Shown: positions 1 through 13,280 of the stretch, piece by piece
Layout of the letters: each line of letters opens with the position of its first letter
How positions within the stretch are numbered: the stretch's first letter is position 1
From: Daphnia carinata
Taxonomy: Eukaryota; Arthropoda; Branchiopoda; Diplostraca; Daphniidae
Reading direction: 5' to 3'
Assembly (NCBI RefSeq): GCF_022539665.2
Contig: NC_081334.1
Location: 7,472,424-7,536,423, forward strand
DNA: 64,000 nucleotides
Position numbers and translations under genes: made by a program
Notes under the pieces: model-generated
What the model was told of the DNA's origin: nothing
The model's database searches: none
Seen by the model: the letters and a program-made list of their open reading frames with translations, nothing else

Positions 1-9
1 TGGTTTAAC

Positions 10-2273
10 ATGGAGACGATGGTGAATTATATTGGTGAGTTGTCTATCATGACTGTACGAAAAAAGACGTCGTTTTACCCGCCAAAACAAATGTGCCCCT
101 GGTATCCCTTTTGCCCATGGATGGATTTCATTTCTTAATTACGTTGCCATTGATCTTCTCTAAAAACACTTCAGATTTCCTTTCATTTTCCTCATTGTAG
201 GATATTTTTTTACATTTCCTGAAAACTTTAGGTGTTGATTGTGACCAAGCATAAACTTAAGATGCCTATGATTGACTGAACGGTGGCTGTACAAGTTCTT
301 GCTTTATTTCACCCAAAAAACAAAATAGCTACAGCCTACAGCCTACATTTTCCCCTTGATTTACATCAGTTGTTTATGGTGAGGCTGAGATCAAGGTAGA
401 GCTCAGCAGATGCTTAAATCATTAGTATCTAGGGAAATGTTTGTTCTAATGAGAGTTGCTGCACGATAGAAATTTTAAAGTTTCTTTTGGCAGTGTTCCT
501 GATCAGTTAAGTTACTTGTTTTGTAATTAGCCAGCAGGTAACAATATTTCTTCTAAATAAAGATGTAGGATATCTAATTCTGTTGATTTGGAGTCAGCTA
601 TATGAAAGGGATTGTAATGTGATTCTCCTCAGATTGCATTGCTTCAGTAACAGCTGCTGTCTTTTCCCTACCCCTCCTGCATTGTAACTTAAGGAATATC
701 ATGGACCATACTTTTCGAGTCCCGTGTTTCGTACGCTTTCGCTACGCCAGGGCACTAAGCGTGTCAACGCATAATATTCTCTCCGGTTCACTCGTACGTT
801 ACGTCTGTCGTACAATGAAAAGACTGTACACCAGCTGCAGTATCGTATGGCCGGTTGACTGCTATGCGTTTTGCATCTGCCCCTCTTCTATTTGTTTGAA
901 GCCGGAACTTCCATTAAAAATGTTCCCCAACAGAGCTTCCGTTTGTCACGTTGTAGTACTTCGCATATATCTCTCAATGTAAATTGTTATTCTTGGAAAT
1001 CATTTCAGACGAGCGGGAAGACGTCCAAAAGAAAACTTTTGGCAAGTGGATCAATTCACAGTTAATAAAAGTATGTACATCAGAGTTTCAGGAAAAACAA
1101 TCTGGAATAACCATTTAAACATTCATTATGACAGATCAATTTTTCTTTGGTGACGGACTTGTTTTACGATCTCCGTGATGGAACGCGATTACTCGCCCTA
1201 CTGAGCGTGTTGACTGGTCGCACTTACGTGAGTAACCGTAATTTTATCATTTACCCATTAGCTAACATTATGGAAATCCAATAGCTTTACAACGATTGAT
1301 TAATTTCATTACAGAAACCGGAAAAGGGGCACATGAGAGTCCACCATTTAAACAATGTCAGCTCTGCGTTTCGACTCTTAGACAAACACAGCGTGAGTGA
1401 ATGCGTACTTTCATTATTTTCGAGCCATCATATATCATGCTATCATATACCAATCATTGTCACCCATCTGGTTTTACGCCACACCGGTTTACTAGGTGAA
1501 GTTGGTCAACATCAGCTCCAACGATATCGTAGACGGCAATCCAAAATTAACCTTAGGACTGGTTTGGAGTATTATTCTTCACTGGCAGGTATAAGTCACA
1601 GATTGTCTCTATGTTTTTGAGATCCAACATTCTTTTTGCTTTCAAGGTACAAGACGTCTTGAAAGGAAGCATGGCCGAGCTACAGCAATCGAGTTTGGAA
1701 AAGACCTTGCTGAGCTGGTGTCAGGAAGCTACTAAGGTAAAAAAAAAAAAAAAAATAGCATACCAAGCTTCTTGAATGAACGATTGAAAAAGAAAATACC
1801 GTTCCTAAAATGGGTTTTTGTGCATGCCGTTTGATTGGTTTTTTAATGCAGGATTACGCTGAGGTCGGCGTTACCAACTTTACAACTTCGTGGTCAGACG
1901 GGTTAGCCTTTACTGCCTTAATCCACCGATTCCGTCCAGATTTGTTTGATTATGAAATAGTCAGCCGAAAGCCGGCAAATGCACGCCTTGAATACGCTTT
2001 TCGTATGGCCAATAAGCATTTAGGAATAGCACGGTTGTTAGATCCAGAAGGTGAGGTGCACCACTTCGATAACCGGTTTTATAATGCCTAATATTCCATG
2101 GGTTTTTTTTGCTTATCTTTCCAGATGTAAATACATCAAATCCCGACAAGAAGTCAATAATGATGTATGTTATGTGCCTCTATCAAGCCTTACCTCATGC
2201 CAAAGTCCCACTAGTTCCATCTAATGACAGCAATTCGGCAGATACAACGACAGGATCTTCCGGGGCTTCTGCG
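10..2273 (+). CDS. Dys: Dystrophin actin-binding domain, CH1-CH2 (exons 1-8)
   Basis: Exons: 10-34, 1009-1070, 1135-1227, 1315-1392, 1496-1588, 1647-1736, 1852-2050 and 2125-2273, all with AG/GT borders and matching phases. The start METMVNYI is followed by [16 protein letters not shown], the classic first helix of dystrophin CH1. Then come [23 protein letters not shown] and [12 protein letters not shown] of CH1, and [27 protein letters not shown] and [11 protein letters not shown]-like residues of CH2. These paired calponin-homology domains bind F-actin. Exon 1 is short and its N-terminus is not the vertebrate muscle one, so it may be one of several alternative first exons. A Ser/Asn/Thr-rich linker (hinge 1 position) ends exon 8. 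Confidence 0.93.
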
Positions 2274-5200
2274 GTATCAATCCATATTTTTATTTGCATA
2301 CGTTACGTATTGTTTAACGGATGAAAAACATTTCTGATTGACAGACAAGTTTGAAAAGCAACGAACCCGTGGATTTCACTGCCTATCAAACTTTGATGGA
2401 AGAAGTATTGGTGTGGCTTTTGGCTGCAGAAGATCATTTAGATTCGGCATCAACCATTTTAGGCGATTTGCAAAGTGTCAAGGAGCAATTTCACAAACAT
2501 GAAGAATTTTTACTTGAGCTAACGTCGCAACAAGGAAGTGTAGGGGCAGTGTTACATGAAGGAGCACGCTTAGTGAAGGAAGGTGAGCTAAGCAACGAAG
2601 AAGCCGATGAAATTCACATTCAAATGCGGTTACTGAATTCACGATGGGATCAGTTAAGGACAAAGTCAATGGATCGACAGGCGCGGTAAAAACTTTAGCA
2701 AGTTTATATGCTTTTCGCACGTTCTAATCGAATTTTACATGTTTTGGTTTACTACAGCATTCACGAAACCCTGACAAAGCTCCAACAAGAACAATTGGAA
2801 AGGTTGCGACACTGGTTGACCGCGACAGAGGATCGCATTTCTCAGTTGGCAGCCGTTTCGCAGCCAGAAAGTCTGACGGCAGCTGATCAAATACTTCAAA
2901 ATCATCAGACACTTCAGCGAGACTTGGAAGCGCAACAAGAGCATGTTAATGCCTTGTCCAACATGGTCGTTATAGTTGACGAGTCTGCCAGTGATAGTAC
3001 GGATTTGTTGGATTTTCTTACCAACTTGCTTAATGCTAAGTTTGATCAAATATGTTTTGATAGATTGCGCACAGATGGAAGATCAACTTTCGGCCTTAGG
3101 GGAAAGGTGGAGTCATGTATGCAGGTGGGCTGAACAAAGGGCATCGGCTCTTCAGCAATTGTCAAACCATTGGGAGCAGTTGACTGCAGATTTAACACGT
3201 CTCAAATGCTGGCTGGCTTCGCACGAGCATTCACTGAGGCTCATTGAAACAAATCCTAGTACCGATCGAAGCCAAATGATTGATGTTGCACGTCAGCTTC
3301 AGGTAATCTAGCCATAGACATATTTTTTGTGTTTTAGAATTTATTTCTGAACCATATTTAGTTATTGGAACGTGATATGGAGCCTCATGTTCAGCGCCTG
3401 AGCCAATTACAAGAGAACATTCTGAGGCTTCCTACGTTGATACATGCCGTTACTGTCAAGGAAAACAGCAAAAAGAGTCAACCGGTTGGGAATTTCAAGT
3501 GTGTCGATCGTCTGTTGTCTGACGTCGAAAACTTTGAAGATAGAATGGAAGCGCTTAACGAAATTATGGAAGCGCAAAGACAAAGAGTGAGGCTCTCACA
3601 CAACCTTTGATGGGCTGAACTGACTTAATTTCGTTAACTTTTTTCATATTTCAGCTGGCCAAGAGCGGTTTGGATTTGACCATGGTTGTTCTACCACCTG
3701 ACATTACCACTTCTTTAACAGCTTTTGGAAGTAATGACGCGATAAACAGCACTGTGAGATCCGACGAGGTATTCTAACAACATGTTCTTGTACTGTCTGT
3801 AGCTAACAGTAAAACAACGTTTGTAATTATAGGAGGCCACATCGATCAAGAAGCGCAAGTTAGATAGCGACAGACATTTATCATTCGAAGCAGCTATTCA
3901 CGCAGCAAAGCAGCATTTAACAAAAATGGAAATTCTACTCGAAGAGGATTCGAACTCAGATGACCTTACGAAGCGACATGTCGAGAATAAAACCTTACTA
4001 GATCAAGCACTCAAATCGGGTCACATTCTTCTCGATGAATTACAAAACGGTGAGTCAGCCATTTGTAGTAATTGCATCAAACTTCTTTCCTACTTATTGT
4101 TAACGATATTGTGCAGAAGCCAGTGAAAGTTTTGCTGTGGAAGACACGATGAGTTCTATAACCGAGCGGTGGCTTCTTGTCGAGGAGTTGCTGACCCAGA
4201 AGGGCGCCAACCAACAAGACGTTGAGCGGTTACTAAGGGCCAAGCACTGTGAAATGGAAATTGACAATACTCTCAGCACCGTGAACAAGCTTAGTAACGT
4301 GGAAGAGCGGAATGAAGAAACGTTATCTAAGTTTCAAGTATAGATTATCTTTTTTCTGCATTTTTGCCTTACAGTTGTCAACTGACACTAATGGATATTG
4401 ATTTCCGTTTCTAGGCAATGCTTCAAATGGTTACCGATCAGATAAATAATCTCACATCACCTGGCAGTGAAAGTTGTGAGAAACTAGAAAATGCTGTGGA
4501 ATCATTAAAATGCAAAATTTGTAATTTGGAATCGAGGATATCCGAATTTGAAAAAGGTAAAAGAAAAACATCAGCAGAAATATGGATGTCTTTACTTGTT
4601 AGGAATAACCTTTTCTCCTTTTTTGGTAGATGTTACATTGTATAGACAGCTCAAGGATGAAAGTCAAAGCCTGGACAAGTGGATGGCTGAAGTTAACAAT
4701 TTTCTTACTGCTGAAGATGTGGCATGGGGAGATGTCGAGGTCCTCGAGGCCCAGCTTGAACAGTCTAACGTAATTATTCTGCTGACGACATTTTGTTAAT
4801 TATCTTTCAAATTCTTATTTTAGGCTTTGCAAGATGATGTAAAGACCTTAGAGCCTAGTGTTGCAAACATCAAGCACGTCATAACGTTATTGGCCCCTAA
4901 AGTGGACGAAAATTTGCTGGCTGAAATGAACGAAATCAACGAGAGGCTTGCAACTACATGGATAACCGTTATTGCGGGCGCATTGCAAAAGAACGGCGTT
5001 TTGACTAGCGCTTTGAGCTTAACGCGGCAGACGGTGGACGGCATCGAATCAACTAATACTTGGTTAAATGAGCTGGAACTCGAAATTCCACCACCCGCCG
5101 TGATCAACTCGACGTCTGAGTTGTCACAGACGCTTCGAAAGCTGAACGCCTTGAAAAATCGCGTCGATTTGAAAACAAACGAGTACAAGAGCTTCATTGA

Positions 5201-8200
5201 AGCAGGTAAAACAGGAAAAAAAAATTGCCATGCCTCGTTAGTTTTAAAGAGCGTTATAACCACAGGGAATGCGGTTGTGGCCCATCCTCATGTTGGTGAA
5301 GAATTGAAGGATAATATCCGACTGCTCAGTCAAAGATGGAACGATGTTTCTGGCGGCATTCTAGAACGTCAACGAGCATTAAAAGCTGCCTCTCATCATT
5401 ATGGAGAATTTAAAGGTTCTTAAAAATTAGCGAAGATTTCTATTCATAAAAATGTTTCATTGTTCAGTTTTATTCTAGTATTGACTGCACAAGAGTGCGA
5501 TTGGCAAGATAAGCTGGAAAAGAAATTGATGCGTTCCACAACATTGGCAGCAGATGCGGAAGAGATATCGGAGGAGCTGGATGTACGTATTGAATGTCAA
5601 CAGCCATTAGTGCTGCAAAAACAAAAGGGAATTGCCTTTTCTAAACTAACGTCTTTTTCTTATGTGAAAGGATTTGGAAAACTACATGAAGAATCGCCCC
5701 AAAGCCCGTATATTGCGAATCGAATCGATGGGCAGTGAACTGGTCTCCCTGAACATAATGACCGAGTCGGTCGGATCGGAAGTCAAATCGTTAACTGATC
5801 GCTGGGCCGTCCTCGAAGAAAAGGTATGGACAATTTCTGTTATATTCTTAGTACATTTTGCCGAATATCCTTGTAAAGATCATATTATTGAATGCCTAAC
5901 TAATGCAGTTATGCGTCTTCCAGTTTTCTCATTCGTCTTGTTTTAATAATGTTAGCTTCACCTTCCCTGGGGGTCTACAAGGGCCGCGCGAGATTCTATC
6001 TCTAAATATGTTATCTCTTCGAATAATTGAATTTCGTCTTATCCCATTTCAAAGGCCAAAGCGAAAGCCGAGTGGCTGGAAAAACGCGTTCGTGGGGCTC
6101 AGCAGTGCGAGCAACGGTTGGTCCAACTGCATAGCGCCATCAGCTCGATCGATGCCGAGCTCTGCTCATCCTTGGAGCATGATCTCTATGGTGACGAACT
6201 ACCTGAACTAAGCCAGGTAAACATGCAAGAGACAAAGCAATACACTTGTTTGCTTTATGCATTTCTTACGGTTCACGATTTTTACATCCTAAACAGCGAC
6301 TCAGCCAAGATATCGCACAGCAAGAGGCCCTCCTTTCTGAAATTCGCCATGAAGAGGAAGACTACCAAGCAGAGGGGAGGAAAGAAGCTGCTAATCGTCT
6401 TCACGAACAGCTCTCTTTCATTGAGGTAAGTCAAACTTCACAGTGATTTGCGGGAAGGGGCTAAAGCTCATCATTTTGCTTCAACTGCTTCAATCGCTTT
6501 TTCTTGCGCCACATTTGCAGGCTACGCTGCAAGACGTCAGGAATAAGTTTCGAAAGTTCCAAAATCCATCTGAGTTGGAACCGCGGCTAGAGCGTATGCT
6601 ACGGGTCTTAAGAGACCTGGAGCAAAGCATGTGTTACATTGAACTCGCTTCAGATGACTGTGAGGCCATCGAGGGACAACTAAACAACTGCATTGTAACC
6701 ATAATTTTTCCCGCTTTAGCTTATCTCTCCAAAAGATCTAATATCCCAACGGTTGGTGTCTCTTTTTCTCATCATTTATTATTCTCCAGCGCTTTTATGC
6801 AAGTCTAAGCGATATCAAAACCGAGGTTGAAGCAGTGTTGCGTGAGGGCCGCCAACAAGTCGAAGAGGAGTTGGTGGAAGATAAGCTCACTGTCAGTGCA
6901 GAGCTGGATGCAATGAAGGCGCTGTACAATCGAGTATGGAATTCCACACATTGTGAGCAATGCGATAAACTAATTATGTTCTTGGATGGCCTTCCTTTTT
7001 TTTTTTTTTTTTTAGCTGGGAGAGCAAGTAGCTATTGCCAGAGAGACATTAGAAAAGGCTCTACAGCTGAGTTATCAACTGAATCTGGACATCAATGCTA
7101 TGACTGACTGGTTGAATCATCTAGTATCCGAAATTCATAAGACGGAAGATACCTTTGCCGACGACACAAATACCGCAGACGAAATTCCTTTCTACGAGGT
7201 ATTTACTCGACATTTCAATTTATATACTCGGTCTACACATTCACTGAAACTTTGCTTGTTTTCAAATGCAGAAATGCCTTGACGAAATGCTTAGCAATCA
7301 GTTTAAAATGGATAGTATTCGTGACAATTTTGGATTGTTCTGCGGACTTTGTGATCCTACCTTACTTGAAACTTTGCGTGAACGAGTAGAAGACATCACT
7401 CAAGAATGGCAACGTATCGAAGAGCGTCTCAAGAACAAAATCAGCAATCTCAAGGTACCGACTGATTTTCATTTCAATCGCTTTCCCCTCTTTCATTTAA
7501 TAATAGTCTTTCACGTAACCGCTTTAAAAAACAAACAAACGAAAACAAATTAATGCGTCGTCATCGGCAGGGTTGTGGTTGTGTGTGTTGTATTAGTTAA
7601 CATCCGTATATCGCTAAATATCCTCTCCTCCGCCTCAGCGTTTTCCAACATTGAAACCCAACTGCTTCGTTGTATAGTTTGTTGTTGTTAATCCTCGGGC
7701 TATTGGCTATCGTATCGCCTCTTGACATTACAAACAGACGCCCGTCTCACATTTCATTTTTAGATAGTCAGCCACTCGGTCCGTCGAACAGCTTTTTACC
7801 ACGTCCTTTGGCTCCATGTTTTCTGTTAGTCTTTTATTTTTTTTTTTGAAGTTTTATCTGGCTTTTTTTTTTTCATGGGTTTGCGTCGGGTTTTGTCGTA
7901 GTGCTTTCGGGTTATCAACACGTGTTCCGGGGGGAACATTGCCCAAGGTACAGCACAAGTAGCTTCGGCTCCGGTGACAGTTATAGCTAACATTGAAAGG
8001 CATCGACAGTTACAACAGCGTACATTAACAATGCAGGGTGAGCATAACGACGATCACAATGATATCGAAGATGATGGGGAGCCGTCATCTCCACATTTGC
8101 CGCAACAGCAGCGCAATGGCGACGTGCCCGTCCGTATGTACCGCAGCGTAGTCCTGACATCTGTTCGGCAGTTCACTGATCCCGGATCACCGACAATGCA

Positions 8201-11200
8201 GAAAGCGAGTTTGGAACTTCCGGCTTCACCAACACTTGCCGAAGACATGGACCCGAAAGATCTTAGCATCGATGTTGAAATGGAAGAATCGGATTCCGCT
8301 AAAGACGAAGAGATGGATGGTCCCGGTCATGCGACGTTCGATGACACGTTGGGATACTTTAACGCAGCTTTCGAGGACTTTGAGGAGCAAGAAAGAGAGG
8401 CGTACATGCAAGAACGTGTGTGTCCCAGTAGGAGCGGCCTGGAAGTCATCCGAGGCAACGTTGTCGATTTCAACGAAGAAGACGAAGAAAACATTGAATC
8501 CTCTCCATCCCTAACGTCCGATAGTTCCAGCGAATCATCTGACTCTGACAGCGTTAAAGATGTACCAGTGGACATAGAAACTACGGTTCCAGAAAAATTG
8601 AAAATCCTCCAAGTGGACGATTCGTACGTCGTCGAAGTCAAGGCGGGCAATTTACCCAGTCCGGAGATACCAAGCATGGAGGTATTGAACTCTAGGCCCA
8701 TCACGCCGGATGATTTCCTCACGCCGGAAGAAGAAGCTTGGACCTACCCTCAAATAACTGTTGATTCTGATCAACAGATCGTTAACACCGTCACTACTCA
8801 CGAAGAGGTGACGTTGCAAAATCAGGTGTCATTCGAACAATTGGTGATTGAACGTTTCAACTCACAACGGCTTACAGTCGCTTCGCAGGATCGATGCCAT
8901 TCGCCCGTGACTACGAGCACCCCTCCACCTACCCCGGCGCTGTGTGAAACGAACGCGTTCGACGAAACCTTTGCAAATGATTCATCTAAAGTTGATGGTT
9001 TGGAACGATTGGAAGTTCGAGTGGAGGAGGAGGAGGACGACGACGACAAACATGAAGTGTCGCCTCCCTTAGAGGTATTACAAGTCGTTGAAGTTGATGA
9101 TAAAGCTCCGGATGTAGAGGATGCGCAGCCTCCACTTGACGAAGCTGAAGGAAGAGTTGCCCGTGAAGTTGAACAACAAGCTGCAGCTGATAATGATCAA
9201 GAAATCCAAACATTGAAAGCTCCTTGTACTCAAGTAGCATTCCATAGTTTATCGTGCGACGTTGTCAAACCTGCAGTTATCGAAGAATTTCCTGTTGTCG
9301 ACGTGCCAGTTGTTGAAGTTCTAGTTATCGAAAAAGTCACAGTTATCGAAGCCCCAGTGGCCGACGAAACTCTAGTTACCGCAAAAATCCCAATCATCGA
9401 AAATATTCTAGTTGTCGAAGACGATCAGCCTCAGGGATCGTTTCCTATTGAAAATAAAGCAGAAAAAGAAAACAGCGAAAATCCAGACGATGGGAAACTG
9501 CTAATTATTGAAGATGTTGTTGAAATGAACGTCGCTGAAGTTGCAAATGTAGAGGATGCCCAGACGCAAGTAGCAGACGGCACCGTTGAGCTCATGGTCG
9601 TTGATGTTAGCAAAGAAGACAAGCCATTTGAAGTTTTGGAAGATTCTAATGAGATAGAACATGACATGATCGTAGAAGAAAATCAACTTTGCATTTCGAA
9701 GAGACTTGATGATGAAGTTTTGGCAAGCTGTGGTTTGTCCCAGAGCAGTTCGTCTTCATCAGAGATGAATGATTTAGAAGGCGAAAATGTCCCAGTTTTC
9801 AAAGATTGCCAATCACCGCAATATTCACCGTCAGCTGGGAAGAAGATTATTGAAACGAGCGTTCCAGTCACCAAAGGCGATGAGACGTCGTTTGTCGAAG
9901 AACTTGCTAATAGTCCGGCATTGTCACGTACGACGTCGTCGTCTAGCAGCTGTTCTCCGTCGCAAAGCGATGCCGAAGAAGACGGAATTCCAGCCGTTAA
10001 CGACCAACAGCTTCACGTTCTGCCTTCCATTGAGGTTACAGTCCACCCATTCGATGATGCAACTGCTGACGATAAACAACCTCAGCATTTCGAAGAAACT
10101 ATTGAGATCGATGAAGTTCGTGAAGAGGAAGCCAAAGTCCTAACGGATGAGCATTCCCCTATTGCCGTGGCCTTGTCGCACACGGATTCATCGGTAATCA
10201 GTTCTTTATCGCGCGATCACGTTCAGCAAGAAATGCCCGACGTTGAAAGTCGTCCCACTTCGAAAGACCCTGTTGATGTTTGTAGAGAGGCAATCGAATC
10301 AGATGGCGCCGAGGTTACAGCAGTTTTGATTGACGATGAGAAGGAAGTGATTGTTGTGAATCGGCCACTCGATCAACATCTACCGCACGAAGCGGACCTA
10401 GTTTCGGTCAAGGCAGGAAGCGTCCAATTGACTGGAGGCGAGGCGCGAGGAGAGGATGCGAACGATGCCACGCAGCGGGCGTTGTCGGTCACCAATATCA
10501 GACCGTCGCGTAAAGTCTCGCGTGACGAAGGCACTCAGACGGACTTTTGCGGTTACACGGGCCGCTTGCATGTTTCCACTCCCGTCCAACCGGCAGAAAG
10601 CACGTCGATAATTCAAACGCAAACGATCCCATTGCAGGTGGAAGACATGGAGACGGCCGACGCGCGAGAAGAAGAAGAAGAAGCAGATCCGTCGCCGACG
10701 CTGCAGGAAATCGATGCCGATTTGAATCGCTTGGTGGCGTCGATGGAATCCGCCGAACAAGTGCGCCCCGATGGCGATGTCTTTGCAGCCGTGGCCGTCG
10801 TTTGCGAACCGAAAGGCAGCGAGGATGTAGACAGCTTCTACGGCAGCGACAAAGAGGTGGATAGTGAGGTGGTCTTTTCCCATACCGACTCGTCATCGAG
10901 CAGCTCTTCCTCGTCAGAGAGTGACGTTGAAGCGGAAACCACTCACAAGGTATTTGTCTATCACCTAGTCTGTCAGCAATCAAAAATTCCACGTTTTTTT
11001 ATTTATTTTTATTTTATTTTTCCTCACCGAATAGCAGGAAATTGAAGTGCCTACTCCCAAAGACGTACAGGAATTTCCACTAGACCGCGAAATTGCCGAA
11101 TTCAATGCGGAAGTGAAACTAATGTCGCAAAGGATTGATGAAGTTAGTGCCAAGTTCTCGCCATCGTCGCCTATTGATCTCGAGGTTAGTGTTTCAAAAG

Positions 11201-12287
11201 CGTTTATCGTTAGTGATAATTGTCACACACGCACGCCTTCAGAAAAAGGAAAGAAAAAAAAAAAAAAAAAAGAAAATGTACATTTATGTTTGTTATTCTG
11301 CTCAGAGCGCCGAGATGGAGCTGTCCCTACTGGAGCCGGACGTTGCGACGCTCATCAGTCGCGGCGACAGCCTAGTGCTACAGGTGCAGAAGGTTGACCT
11401 GGAACGGGCGCTGCGCATCAACACGACGACGGGTGAACTGCGTGTGGCCCGCACCGCACTCAAAGCCAGTAGCGAGGTGACGAAAAAAAAAATCTGGAAT
11501 TTCTTTTTCGTTTATTTTCCCAATTTCGGAGCCGAATTGAATTTCAAGAGGGGGGGGGGAGGTTTGAGATAGAGGACAGCTCAAGTATCTGTCAACATGG
11601 ACAGCCAGAGAAAAGGGAATAGTAGGAAAATGGAGGAACGGCGAATGAAAACGAGAGATGTAGGGGGAGAATTAAAAAAAAAAAAAAACTAAACAAAAAA
11701 AAAAAAAAACGATATGATGGTTGCCTCGGTGGGGTAGGCGAAAGGGGGGGGGGGAAGAGAGGGCGGCCTGCGTCGTTTAATGTTCTGGAACGTGTCTGCG
11801 GAGCGGGTTGACGTTGTAAAAATAAACCCAGTTGTCCAGCTTGGGGACGGACGCGTCACGAGGGGCCCGCAGCAGCCAGTAGCCGAAAAAAACATACGTC
11901 GGTGGCTAGTTTACGCATTCCCGAAATAGCGACAGTTGGAGGTGGCGGCTGGTTGTGCAGTAGGAGGAGTTGTGCAAGACCCGAAAGACGAAAGAGAGCG
12001 CCCTCTATCGTTATTCGTTCAAGGCGATACGACTTCATGATAAGCGCAACTTCGGGACCCATCGGGACTCCCTTCTTCCTCACCGACTTGCCGTAATGTC
12101 CGCTGGCCCTAGACGATCTCTTATTCACCCCCCCCCCCCCACCACCACCACAGACAACCGACACCTAGCACTGCCATCACCTCCTCCTCCGCCTCCCCTC
12201 TTGCTCTCTTCCCCAAAGATTGCAAATGTGTGCGTCAGAAACATTGTACAGAGCTACCGGTTAGCTAAGAAGGGTCTTGTTGGCGTT

Positions 12288-12320
<33 letters not shown>

Positions 12321-13223
12321 CTGTCGCTTTCGGTGTTAAGGATTTCTTCTGCCGGCCGCTTTCCGGGGCCGACTCCAACGTGAACAGTGTGTCGAAATAG
12401 TGAACCGCTACACGCCACACTGACTGAGGAAGAAGACTAGCGTGTGTGTGTGTGTGTATGTGTGTGCGTGTGTGTGTGTGAGGGAAAGTGAAAAACAGTT
12501 GAAGCTAACCACAAGCAACACAAGTTCGAAGAGTTTTGGTTCGCCACGCGCCAGCGCACGAGGTCCACCGAAATATTATAGTGTTTTATTTTATTTTATT
12601 TTTTTTTCTTTTCTTTTCTATTCTCCTCCCTTATATTTAGCCGAGCTCACGACTTTTTTTTAGGGTTCTTCATTTGTTATTTGTTGTTTTTCTCTCTTTT
12701 CTCTCCACGTACCTAATTCTGCTCTCCCTCTTTCATTTTTTTTTTTTTCTTCTTTTTTTTTTTCGGGGTCTGCTCCTCCCTTTTCCCGATGATTCCCCCC
12801 TTCATTCTTTCGGTTTTTTTTTTTTTTTTTCCCCGACCATTCCGGATTGTTTATACGGGGAAAAGAAAAAGAAAAAAGGCCGTCGCTTTTTTAACTGGGA
12901 AACGTTTTCCATTGCCGTTTTTCTTCTGCATTTTGGGCGTATGTAGCCGGCCAGCGAGCGAGTAGTCCGGACGTTAGTTGTTGAGTAGCGTGTCCGCCCC
13001 GCTTTTTTGTTGTCGAGATGTGGTACAGTTTGATGCAATCGGAGCAGGTAGTGCCCAGGGAAATGATCCATCTTGTTTTTGTTTTGTGTTGTTTTTTTTC
13101 GTTTTTCGTCTGTGCATTTGGATGCCCTTTGAAAGTTGATCGCCGGCCAAGAATGCGGTGCGCACTCTCTATGCTGCCTTCATCCGCGTGTCAACTTTTG
13201 TGTGTCCGCCACACGGTTCCCTT

Positions 13224-13280
<57 letters not shown>

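Noticed and set aside
8054-10992. Several minus-strand open frames opposite the acidic exon
   Set aside because: They are antisense shadows of an acidic, Ser-rich coding strand and have no promoter or homology.
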